Made by a program: the position numbers and the translations under genes
NCBI GenBank assembly: GCA_002394395.1
Contig: DGTR01000033.1
Span: 1 to 5,218 of the forward strand
DNA length: 5,218 bases
Direction of reading: 5' to 3'
DNA from: Bacteroidales bacterium UBA4331
GTDB taxonomy: Bacteria; Bacteroidota; Bacteroidia; Bacteroidales; Paludibacteraceae
Shown here: one piece after another, positions 1 through 5,218 of the stretch
Layout of the letters: each line of letters starts with the position of its first letter
Position numbering within the stretch: the stretch's first letter is position 1
Notes under the pieces: model-generated
Seen by the model: the letters and a program-made list of their open reading frames with translations, nothing else
The model's database searches: none
Told to the model about the DNA's origin: nothing

Positions 1-16
1 GGGTGTGAGAGAGGGA

Positions 17-1432
17 TTAGAACTTAAAATAATTCTTTGCGTTGTTGTAGCAGATGTCTTCGACCATCTGTTGAACGCGGGCTTTCTCGTAACCGGTGTA
101 CGGGATCATGCCGTTCTCGATATCATTGCCGAGGACGTTACAGAGCGTACGACGGAAATACTCGTGACGCGGGTAGCTCAGGAACGAACGGCTGTCGGTC
201 AGCATACCTACCATGCGGCTCAAGAGACCGAGGTTGGAGAGCGCCATCATCTGCTTCTCCATACCGTCCTTCTGATCGAGGAACCACCAGCCCGAACCGA
301 ACTGAATCTTACCAGGAACGGAACCATCCTGGAAGTTACCCAACATAGTTGCGATTACCTCATTTGCGCACGGGTTGAGGTTATAGAGAATGGTCTTAGC
401 GAGGTGTCCTTCGCTGTTCATCTCATCGAGGAAATGACTCATGGCTTTTGCGGTCGTGAACTCACCGATGGAGTCAAAACCGGTGTCTGCGCCGAGGGCT
501 GCGAACATCTTGGAGTTGTTGTTACGGATAGCGCCGTAGTGGTATTGCTGGGTCCAACCCGAAGCGTAGTCCATCTCCGCCTGAGCGTGCAGATAAGCGT
601 GCTTGTACTGACGAATCTCATATACGCTGAGCTCTTTGCCTGCGAGGGCTTTTTGGAAGATCGCATTGATCTCTGCGTCAGTGTACGGCTCATCGTAGAA
701 CTCCTCGATACCGTGGTCGGAGAGACGGCAACCCATCGACTCAAAGAAGTCATGGCGTTTCTGGAGAGCATCCACCATGTCCGCGAAATTGCGAATCTCT
801 ACGCCGGCTACCTTAGCCAGTTTCTCGATGTATGCTTTCCAAGTAGCGGCTTCGATGTTCATGCCTGCGTCCGGACGCCATGTCGGCAACATACGAACCT
901 CTGCGGTCGGATCTTCCTTGACCATCTTGTGCCACTCGAGGCTATCTGCCGGATCATCGGTCGTGCAGACGAGCTCCACATGATAGTGCTTCATCAGTCC
1001 GCGCGGGCAGAACTTCGGGTCGTTGGCAATCAGGTCGTTGCACTTGTCATAGATAGCACGTGCGGTCTCGGGGTTCAGACGCTCCTCGATACCGAAAGCG
1101 GTCTTGAGCTCCAGATGGGTCCAGTGGTAGAGCGGGTTGCGGAAAGTATAAGGAACGGTCTCCGCCCATTTCTCGAACTTCTCCCAGTCGGTGGTGTCCT
1201 TGCCGGTGCAATAACGCTCGTCCACACCGTTGGAACGCATAGCGCGCCATTTGTAGTGGTCGCCCATGAGCCAGATCTGTGCGATGGATTCGAAGCGTTT
1301 GTTCTCGGCAACCATCTGCGGAATAAGGTGGCAGTGATAATCAATAATCGGCATTTTAGCCGCATGATTGTGATACAGTTCCTGTGCGGTCTCTGTCTGC
1401 AGCAGGAAATCTTTGTCCATGAAAGCTTTCAT
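17..1432 (-). CDS. uxaC: Glucuronate isomerase (uronate isomerase) UxaC
   Basis: This gene encodes a 471-residue protein, the usual full length for the family. UxaC interconverts D-glucuronate and D-fructuronate, and D-galacturonate and D-tagaturonate, the first cytoplasmic step of hexuronate catabolism. The amidohydrolase-type metal motif DYHCHL lies at residues 31-36, with D31, H33 and H35 in the expected arrangement. Other family blocks are CTTDDPADSL (156-165), LPTWRPDAG (182-190), HYGAIRNNN (298-306) and GMLTDSRSFLSYPRHEYFRR (409-428). There is no signal peptide. I chose the first ATG at 1432; a second ATG four codons later (MDKDF) is possible. The gene is divergent from the prenyl synthase gene, and no other uronate gene is visible, although the window ends 16 bp past the stop. 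The coding sequence uses no TTA, CTA or TCA codon, which suggests strong codon bias. Identification is very secure from sequence blocks alone. Confidence 0.97.
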   Translation of the reverse strand: MKAFMDKDFLLQTETAQELYHNHAAKMPIIDYHCHLIPQMVAENKRFESIAQIWLMGDHYKWRAMRSNGVDERYCTGKDTTDWEKFEKWAETVPYTFRNPLYHWTHLELKTAFGIEERLNPETARAIYDKCNDLIANDPKFCPRGLMKHYHVELVCTTDDPADSLEWHKMVKEDPTAEVRMLPTWRPDAGMNIEAATWKAYIEKLAKVAGVEIRNFADMVDALQKRHDFFESMGCRLSDHGIEEFYDEPYTDAEINAIFQKALAGKELSVYEIRQYKHAYLHAQAEMDYASGWTQQYHYGAIRNNNSKMFAALGADTGFDSIGEFTTAKAMSHFLDEMNSEGHLAKTILYNLNPCANEVIATMLGNFQDGSVPGKIQFGSGWWFLDQKDGMEKQMMALSNLGLLSRMVGMLTDSRSFLSYPRHEYFRRTLCNVLGNDIENGMIPYTGYEKARVQQMVEDICYNNAKNYFKF

Positions 1433-1476
1433 AAATGATAGATTTTATTGTGTTAAATGATTGTTTTTCGGATCCT

Positions 1477-1494
1477 ATTATGCTTTTGCATAAT
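1477..1494. repeat. Perfect inverted repeat in the uxaC leader (candidate operator or 5' hairpin)
   Basis: The arms ATTATGC (1477-1483) and GCATAAT (1488-1494) are perfect reverse complements around a 4-base centre. The element lies about 10 bp downstream of the uxaC -7 box, so it would start within a few bases of the predicted transcription start. That position suits a repressor operator for a uronate-responsive regulator, or a hairpin at the 5' end of the mRNA. The symmetry is seen directly; the function is inferred. Confidence 0.5.
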
Positions 1495-1503
1495 TTTACG
1501 CTG

Positions 1504-1511
1504 CAAAGGTA
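1504..1511 (-). promoter_or_regulatory. Probable uxaC promoter, -7 box
   Basis: Read on the minus strand this is TACCTTTG, an exact match to the Bacteroidota -7 consensus TAnnTTTG, followed by CAG. No clear TTG -33 element sits 19-21 bp upstream; the region there reads TTCCACAT, so the promoter may depend on an activator or be weak. The predicted transcript would start near 1497-1500 and have a leader of about 65 nt before the uxaC ATG. Confidence 0.6.
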
Positions 1512-1574
1512 CGGAAAATAATTGAGTATTATGTGGAAAAATTGACGCAAATAATACACATTCTTCATTTTTTC

Positions 1575-1605
1575 TTGTATATTCCGCAAAAAAGTAGTAT
1601 CTTTG
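1575..1605 (+). promoter_or_regulatory. Promoter of the polyprenyl synthase gene
   Basis: TTG at 1575-1577 and TATCTTTG at 1598-1605 are separated by 20 bp. This matches the Bacteroidota housekeeping promoter (TTG, 19-21 bp, TAnnTTTG). Transcription should start near 1610-1613, giving a leader of only about 10-13 nt before the ATG at 1623. The site settles the gene start: an in-frame ATG at 1533 lies upstream of the promoter and would not be in this transcript. Confidence 0.75.
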
Positions 1606-1622
1606 CACTCGATTTCGAAAAT

Positions 1623-2618
1623 ATGAACGCTTTATCCGAAATACGGTTCCCTATAGAGGACAGTTGGCGCGCGTACGAACGGCTGATGGAACAGAGCCTG
1701 CATGCAGACAATAAGTTGCAGCAGGAAGTGCTTCGTCACGTGGGTTCAAGTCGCGGCAAACAGCTCCGACCGCTGGTTGTTTTGTTATGCGCACAGATCT
1801 GCGATACCATAACAGATAAGACCTTGCGTTCGGCGGTAGCGCTCGAGTTATTGCACACGGCAAGTCTGATTCACGATGATGTAGTGGACAGTTCTGACAC
1901 GCGCCGCGGTGTAGAAGCGGTTCATGCCAAATGGACCAATAAGATTGCTGTTCTGGTAGGAGATTACATGCTGGCAAAAGTCATCGGCTTGATTGCCGAG
2001 GTGCGAAATATTCGTATTTTGGAGATTGTCTCTAATCTCGGCAAGAACCTTTCCAGTGGAGAGATGGTTCAGTTGCATGTGGGACAATCGATGTGGATTG
2101 ATGAAGCGCGGTACTTGCAGGTCATCGAGCAAAAGACCGCACAACTCTTTCAGGCTTGCGCGGAAGCCGGCGCAGAGAGTGCAGGGTGTACTCCCAAACA
2201 GCGCGCCGCCTTGCGTGAATACGGAAAGATGTTGGGTCTGTGTTTCCAGATTAAGGACGATATATTCGATTACAGCGATCTGGAGGAAATAGGCAAACCC
2301 ACGATGAGTGACTTACGGGATGGCAAAGTGACACTTCCTCTGATCGAATCCTTGCGCCGCGCACCTAAAGACGAGGCAGAGGAGATTAAGGCAAAAGGCG
2401 AACGGTTAGTAGCGGATGGTTATTCACCGGAGGAAGAAGCGCGGACCTTAGAAGAGATCAAGGCGTTTGTGCTGCGATTCAAAGGCGAAGAGTACGCTGT
2501 GCAGCAGATGCTTGCCTATAAAAAGAAAGCCACGGAGGCGCTATGCGTTTTCCGAGACTCAGCTGAGAAAAGAAGCCTGATTGCCTTACTCGATTTCGCC
2601 ATCAATAGAGTTCAGTAA
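1623..2618 (+). CDS. ispB: All-trans polyprenyl diphosphate synthase (IspB-like)
   Basis: The 331-residue product is a class I trans-prenyltransferase that extends an allylic diphosphate with isopentenyl diphosphate, probably making the side chain of menaquinone. The substrate-binding GKQLRP block is at 45-50. The first aspartate-rich motif, DDVVD, is at 85-89 and is followed by SSDTRRG. The KT pair is at 171-172, and the second aspartate-rich motif, DDIFD, is at 212-216. The residue five places before the first motif is alanine (A80), with serine after it. Small residues here are typical of long-chain synthases, whereas aromatic residues limit farnesyl or geranylgeranyl synthases. The exact chain length cannot be read from sequence, so the symbol is by similarity to octaprenyl synthase. 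I chose ATG 1623 because a strong promoter ends at 1605. The gene is convergent with sufD and the two overlap by 7 bp at their stops. Confidence 0.93.
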   Translation: MNALSEIRFPIEDSWRAYERLMEQSLHADNKLQQEVLRHVGSSRGKQLRPLVVLLCAQICDTITDKTLRSAVALELLHTASLIHDDVVDSSDTRRGVEAVHAKWTNKIAVLVGDYMLAKVIGLIAEVRNIRILEIVSNLGKNLSSGEMVQLHVGQSMWIDEARYLQVIEQKTAQLFQACAEAGAESAGCTPKQRAALREYGKMLGLCFQIKDDIFDYSDLEEIGKPTMSDLRDGKVTLPLIESLRRAPKDEAEEIKAKGERLVADGYSPEEEARTLEEIKAFVLRFKGEEYAVQQMLAYKKKATEALCVFRDSAEKRSLIALLDFAINRVQ

Positions 2619-3232
2619 AAGACCGCTTCTTCGAAGAGCGACAAAACGTCCGATTTTATTTTTTCGTCGGAAATTGTTTCCACCACTTCTTTCATAAACG
2701 CGTTAACGAGGAGTTGACGCGCTTTTTGTTTGTCTATACCCCGTTGCTGCATGTAGAAGAGTGCCGATTCATCGAGTTGTCCGGTGGAAGCGCCATGTGT
2801 CGCTTTGACGTCATCGGCGTAGATCTCCAACTGCGGGCGGGTACGCATCTCTGCATCCTCGGAGAGCAGGAGGTTGCGGTTGGTCTGATGCGCCTCGGTC
2901 TTCTGCGCGTCGGGCGCGATCTTCAGATCGCCGATGAACGAACCACGGGCACGATCCGCCAAAACGAACTTCACCAACTGGTTCGAAGTGCCGCCTCCGA
3001 CAGCGTGCGTGACGTGGGTCTCTGCAGTGACAGATTCGTCATCATGCAAGTTCTCTAATCCGTAAATCTCAGTCCGGCATCCCTCACCTAATTGGTTCAC
3101 CGTAATAGAGAACGAGGCATTGATCACATGTATTTTTACATGCGAACCTGCTTCCTGATCGATCTGAAGATTTACCTCCTCGTTAACAAAGACACGTTCA
3201 AATATTTCGCCTTTAGATATTCTCATATCCAT
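2612..3232 (-). CDS. sufD: Short SufD-like Fe-S cluster assembly scaffold protein
   Basis: This 206-residue protein matches only the C-terminal beta-helix core of SufD; usual SufD proteins have about 420-450 residues. SufD works with SufB and the ATPase SufC to build Fe-S clusters in the cytoplasm. Family blocks include TSNQLVKFVL (82-91), the stretch from RGSFIGDLKI to NLLLS (96-124), LEIYADDVKATHGASTGQLD (135-154) and QQRGIDKQKARQLL (162-175). H146 corresponds to the functionally important His360 of E. coli SufD, while Ala144 sits where E. coli has Cys358. The N-terminal domain is absent and cannot be hidden nearby, because sufC ends inside the start of this gene. The ATG at 3232 overlaps sufC by 20 bp; an ATG at 3226 (overlap 14 bp) is equally plausible. 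A start at 3304 would overlap much further and add no family-like sequence. Family assignment is secure; whether it acts as SufD or in a simpler complex is open. Confidence 0.88.
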   Translation of the reverse strand: MDMRISKGEIFERVFVNEEVNLQIDQEAGSHVKIHVINASFSITVNQLGEGCRTEIYGLENLHDDESVTAETHVTHAVGGGTSNQLVKFVLADRARGSFIGDLKIAPDAQKTEAHQTNRNLLLSEDAEMRTRPQLEIYADDVKATHGASTGQLDESALFYMQQRGIDKQKARQLLVNAFMKEVVETISDEKIKSDVLSLFEEAVFY

Positions 3233-3956
3233 GTTCTTCGAGTTCGAGGGCGAGGGATTTATCGCCTGTTTTGACGATCTTGCCATCCGCGAGGACGTGT
3301 ACAAAGTCCGGGACGATGTAGTCCAGCAATCGCTGGTAGTGGGTGATGACGATGGATGCGTTCTGCGGCGTTTTGAGTTTGTTTACGCCTTCTGCCACAA
3401 TGCGGAGTGCGTCGATATCGAGTCCTGAATCAGTCTCATCGAGGATCGCGAGACAAGGCTCCAACATCGCCATCTGGAAGATCTCGTTTTTCTTCTTCTC
3501 ACCGCCGGAGAAACCTTCGTTAACCGAACGGTTATTGAGTTTGTCAGGCAGTTCCAAGAGTTTCTTCTTCTCGCGCATGAGTGTCAGAAACTCTTTCGGT
3601 GAGATGGGTTCTTTTCCTTCGTATTCGCGTTTGGCATTGATGGCAGCGCGCATGAAGTTGGTCATGCTGACACCCGGTATCTCTACCGGATATTGAAAAG
3701 AAAGGAACACGCCCGCACGTGCGCGCACCTCTGCGGGCATAGCGAGAAGGTCTTGACCTTTGAGATAGACTTCTCCGGAAGTCACTTCGTACGCAGGATT
3801 GCCTGTGAGGACGGCAGAGAGGGTCGATTTACCGGCTCCGTTCGGTCCCATGATCGCGTGCACTTCGCCTTCGTTGATGACGAGGTTGACACCTTTGAGA
3901 ATCTCCTTTCCGCCGATAGAGGCATGAAGATCTTTTATTTCAAGTAGTTTATTCAT
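3213..3956 (-). CDS. sufC: Fe-S cluster assembly ATPase SufC
   Basis: The 247-residue protein is a soluble ABC-type ATPase of normal SufC length. It binds SufB and SufD and drives the conformational change needed for cluster assembly. Walker A, GPNGAGKST, is at 37-45, the Q-loop glutamine is Q88 in SFQYP, and the ABC signature in SufC form, FSGGEKKKNEI, is at 149-159. Walker B with the catalytic glutamate, LAILDETDSGLD, is at 169-180 (E174), and the H-loop histidine is H206 in ITHYQR. All ATPase residues are intact. The ATG at 3956 gives the standard MNKLLEIKDLHA start. The next gene, sufD, overlaps its 3' end, which implies co-translation. sufB usually lies directly upstream in Bacteroidota but is not here; the upstream gene is a glutaminyl cyclase across a 129-bp gap. 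No clear Bacteroidota promoter was found; TATTTTTA at 3962-3969 is a weak candidate very close to the ATG. Confidence 0.97.
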   Translation of the reverse strand: MNKLLEIKDLHASIGGKEILKGVNLVINEGEVHAIMGPNGAGKSTLSAVLTGNPAYEVTSGEVYLKGQDLLAMPAEVRARAGVFLSFQYPVEIPGVSMTNFMRAAINAKREYEGKEPISPKEFLTLMREKKKLLELPDKLNNRSVNEGFSGGEKKKNEIFQMAMLEPCLAILDETDSGLDIDALRIVAEGVNKLKTPQNASIVITHYQRLLDYIVPDFVHVLADGKIVKTGDKSLALELEEHGYENI

Positions 3957-4000
3957 TTCTTAAAAATAGTACATTTTGGGGCTCATTTATGCATAGTTCG

Positions 4001-4054
4001 AAACCCTTACTTGAGTCTTACAAAACCCTTACTTAACTCTTACTTTGTACTTAC
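4001..4054 (-). repeat. Five GTAAG motifs at exact 11-bp spacing upstream of sufC
   Basis: On the plus strand CTTAC begins at 4006, 4017, 4028, 4039 and 4050, so on the minus strand GTAAG recurs five times with an exact 11-bp period. Two of these pairs form a larger direct repeat: 4001-4021 and 4023-4043 match at 19 of 21 positions, with a 22-bp period. The array lies in the gap between the cyclase stop and the sufC ATG, about 45-100 bp upstream of the ATG. An 11-bp period keeps each motif on nearly the same helix face. Direct repeats with this spacing are known for OmpR/PhoB-type response regulators, so a regulatory site is plausible. A chance short tandem duplication is the alternative. Confidence 0.6.
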
Positions 4055-4085
4055 AGGCTTAAATCTTAAAGATCGTACATTTTTT

Positions 4086-5096
4086 TCAGAGTTGGCTCAT
4101 GACCACTTCGCCGACAGCCTGAAGGGTTGATTTGGAAATATTATCCATATTGTCGTTTCGGGTGTGCCACCAGTGGGGAAAACCCGTTGCATTGCGGATG
4201 TCGTAGTGGATGACATCTACGCATGGAATGCCGGCAATATAATTGATGTAATAATGGTCATCGGTAATGGGGTACGACTGTTGTTTGACCCACATCGATC
4301 CATAGCCCAACTGCTCTGCAGCACGCCAGATCTGGTGTTGGTAGTTCGACGCGTACTGGGTAGAATACATCTCCAGAGGGAAGACTGCGTCGGGTGCTCC
4401 GACCATGTCGAGGATTATTCCAAAGGAATAGACCGCTGCGCTGTTTTTGGCATAGTTGGTAGCCCATAGTTGGGAGCCGAGGCACCAGGTGTCTTCGCGC
4501 TCTGCGCCGGTATAGACACGCGGCGTACCCATATCTTCGCAGTCAAAGAAGATAATGTCCACGGGGGTTGACAATGTGGAGTCTGCCACTCTCAGACCTA
4601 TTTGTCGCGCTACTTCAAGGAGGACACCCACACCGGAAGCGCCATCATTGGCGCCGGGGACGTTATAGAAACGCTCGGAGTAATCCTCTTCCTCATCGCA
4701 CCAAGGGCGTGTGTCGTAGTGCGCACCTAAGAGGATACGGGGACGGGATAACCCCTCCCCGTCCCTCCCCTCAAGGGAGGGAGAAAAGTGTCCGATGATG
4801 TTATAGATCTGCTGGTTATCGCCTTTGTAGTCCGGCATGAATCCTTTTTGCAGTTCCACTTCGGCTCCAAACGCCTTCAGTTGCTCAATGAGCCATACGG
4901 CACATTGCATGTGGGCGTTGCTGTTTGGCACTCGAGGTCCGAAAGCCATCTGTCGTTCGATATACGCGTACGCACTATCCGAAGAAAAGGACGGACGGGT
5001 AGCCACGGCTTGCTTTTTTCCGCAAGCGGAAAGGAGGCAGGCGATGCCTGCCACCATTCCTATTATCCAACTATTTGTTCTCAAGTGATTGATCAT
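4086..5096 (-). CDS. Lipoprotein glutaminyl-peptide cyclotransferase (type II, peptidase family M28)
   Basis: This 336-residue protein has a lipoprotein signal: a charged start, a hydrophobic stretch at about 10-22 and the lipobox LSAC with C25 as the lipidated residue. The basic GKKQ after the cysteine lacks the acidic surface-export signal seen in some Bacteroidota lipoproteins, so a periplasm-facing protein is more likely. The fold is a zinc M28 enzyme. The blocks resemble glutaminyl cyclases, which convert N-terminal glutamine to pyroglutamate: GAHYDTRPW (124-132), GANDGASG (148-155) with likely zinc ligand D151, FFDCEDMG (183-190) with E187 as likely catalytic acid and D188 as zinc ligand, LDMVGAPD (229-236), TDDH (278-281) and FPHWWHTRNDN (306-316) with likely zinc ligand H311. 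Residues about 104-118 are encoded by an inserted repeat. The ATG overlaps the stop of the gene upstream (ATGA). An aminopeptidase role is the main alternative. Confidence 0.85.
   Translation of the reverse strand: MINHLRTNSWIIGMVAGIACLLSACGKKQAVATRPSFSSDSAYAYIERQMAFGPRVPNSNAHMQCAVWLIEQLKAFGAEVELQKGFMPDYKGDNQQIYNIIGHFSPSLEGRDGEGLSRPRILLGAHYDTRPWCDEEEDYSERFYNVPGANDGASGVGVLLEVARQIGLRVADSTLSTPVDIIFFDCEDMGTPRVYTGAEREDTWCLGSQLWATNYAKNSAAVYSFGIILDMVGAPDAVFPLEMYSTQYASNYQHQIWRAAEQLGYGSMWVKQQSYPITDDHYYINYIAGIPCVDVIHYDIRNATGFPHWWHTRNDNMDNISKSTLQAVGEVVMSQL
4740..4783 (-). repeat. G/C-rich interspersed repeat inside the cyclase coding sequence
   Basis: The segment is almost entirely runs of C and G on a more mixed background and can form two competing hairpins. 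One pairs 4740-4747 (GGGACGGG) with 4758-4765. The other pairs 4762-4769 (TCCCTCCC) with 4775-4782 around a 5-base loop. From memory, its minus-strand form (CTCCCTTGAGGGGAGGG and so on) resembles short repeats scattered through Bacteroidota genomes, usually between genes. Here it is read in frame as SPSLEGRDGEGLSRP within the cyclase, in what should be a loop before the GAHYD strand. Confidence 0.6.
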
Positions 5097-5218
5097 TGTG
5101 TGTTTGCTTCGCTTACAGAAGTATGATTTTGTATAGCACTAATGGTTGCAGCAATCGATTTGGCAAGGCTCACTACGCGCAGTTTCGAGCAACGAGCGGG
5201 ATCTATCGGAAGCGAATC
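5093..5218 (-). CDS. 3' end of an unidentified upstream gene (partial)
   Basis: An open frame runs from the window edge to a TGA at 5095-5093, giving 41 visible C-terminal residues. They include PIDPARCSKLRVVSLAKSI, an alternating basic and hydrophobic segment that looks like a helix, and end in SVSEANTQ. The stop overlaps the cyclase start as ATGA, the classic arrangement of translationally coupled operon genes, which supports this as real coding sequence. I do not recognise the family from this fragment. No Bacteroidota promoter consensus is evident here, so the cyclase is probably transcribed from further upstream. Confidence 0.55.
   Translation of the reverse strand, partial: DSLPIDPARCSKLRVVSLAKSIAATISAIQNHTSVSEANTQ

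Noticed and set aside
5..1438. A 477-codon open frame on the plus strand opposite uxaC
   Set aside because: It is codon-aligned with uxaC and explained by the absence of TTA, CTA and TCA in that gene. Its translation has no recognisable domain, while the minus-strand product is an unmistakable uronate isomerase.
1533..1622. Upstream in-frame ATG that would add 30 residues to the prenyl synthase
   Set aside because: The extension covers the promoter at 1575-1605, so it would not be in the transcript, and it adds a hydrophobic, non-family N-terminus.
3233..3304. Longer start for sufD within sufC
   Set aside because: It would overlap sufC by about 90 bp, and the added residues (MYTSSRMARSSKQ and so on) are simply the other frame of the sufC 3' end with no SufD similarity.
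3962..3969. TATTTTTA as a sufC -7 box on the minus strand
   Set aside because: It differs from TAnnTTTG in the last base, has no TTG at the proper distance, and would start the transcript almost on the ATG. It is mentioned only as a weak candidate.
4062..4085. Possible terminator after the cyclase gene
   Set aside because: ATCTTTAAGAT is a short AT-rich palindrome with no room for a loop, and no U-tract follows it on the minus strand, so an intrinsic terminator is not supported.
4164..5126. Several plus-strand open frames opposite the cyclase gene
   Set aside because: They are short, overlap one another, lack domains, and lie antisense to a clearly conserved M28 enzyme.

Overview
The window looks like chromosomal DNA from a Bacteroidota (Bacteroidales) bacterium, probably of a gut or oral lineage. 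The evidence is the Bacteroidota-type promoter ahead of the prenyl synthase gene (TTG, 20 bp, TAnnTTTG), A-rich translation starts without strong Shine-Dalgarno sequences, Bacteroidales-like proteins, and a G/C-rich interspersed repeat of a kind common in this phylum. Genus cannot be fixed from the sequence alone.

Layout from left to right. uxaC (uronate isomerase, minus strand) fills 17-1432. A 190-bp divergent region follows, holding a -7 box for uxaC, an 18-bp perfect inverted repeat at the predicted start of the uxaC transcript, and a promoter for the next gene. An all-trans polyprenyl diphosphate synthase gene (ispB-like, plus strand) occupies 1623-2618. It converges on, and overlaps by 7 bp at the stop codons, an unusually short sufD on the minus strand. 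sufD overlaps the 3' end of sufC by up to 20 bp. A 129-bp gap upstream of sufC carries five copies of GTAAG spaced exactly 11 bp apart. Next, at 4086-5096 on the minus strand, is a lipoprotein of peptidase family M28 that looks like a type II glutaminyl cyclase, with a repeat element inserted in frame. Its ATG overlaps the stop of an upstream gene of which only the last 41 codons are visible.

The genes belong to separate housekeeping or catabolic jobs: hexuronate breakdown (uxaC), quinone side-chain synthesis (ispB-like), Fe-S cluster assembly (sufC, sufD) and envelope protein maturation (glutaminyl cyclase). No phage, CRISPR, transposase, tRNA or rRNA was seen. There is no gene-free stretch above 300 bp. 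The most unusual points are the half-length SufD next to a SufC with no SufB alongside, the 11-bp-phased GTAAG array upstream of sufC, and the repeat that has become part of the cyclase coding sequence.
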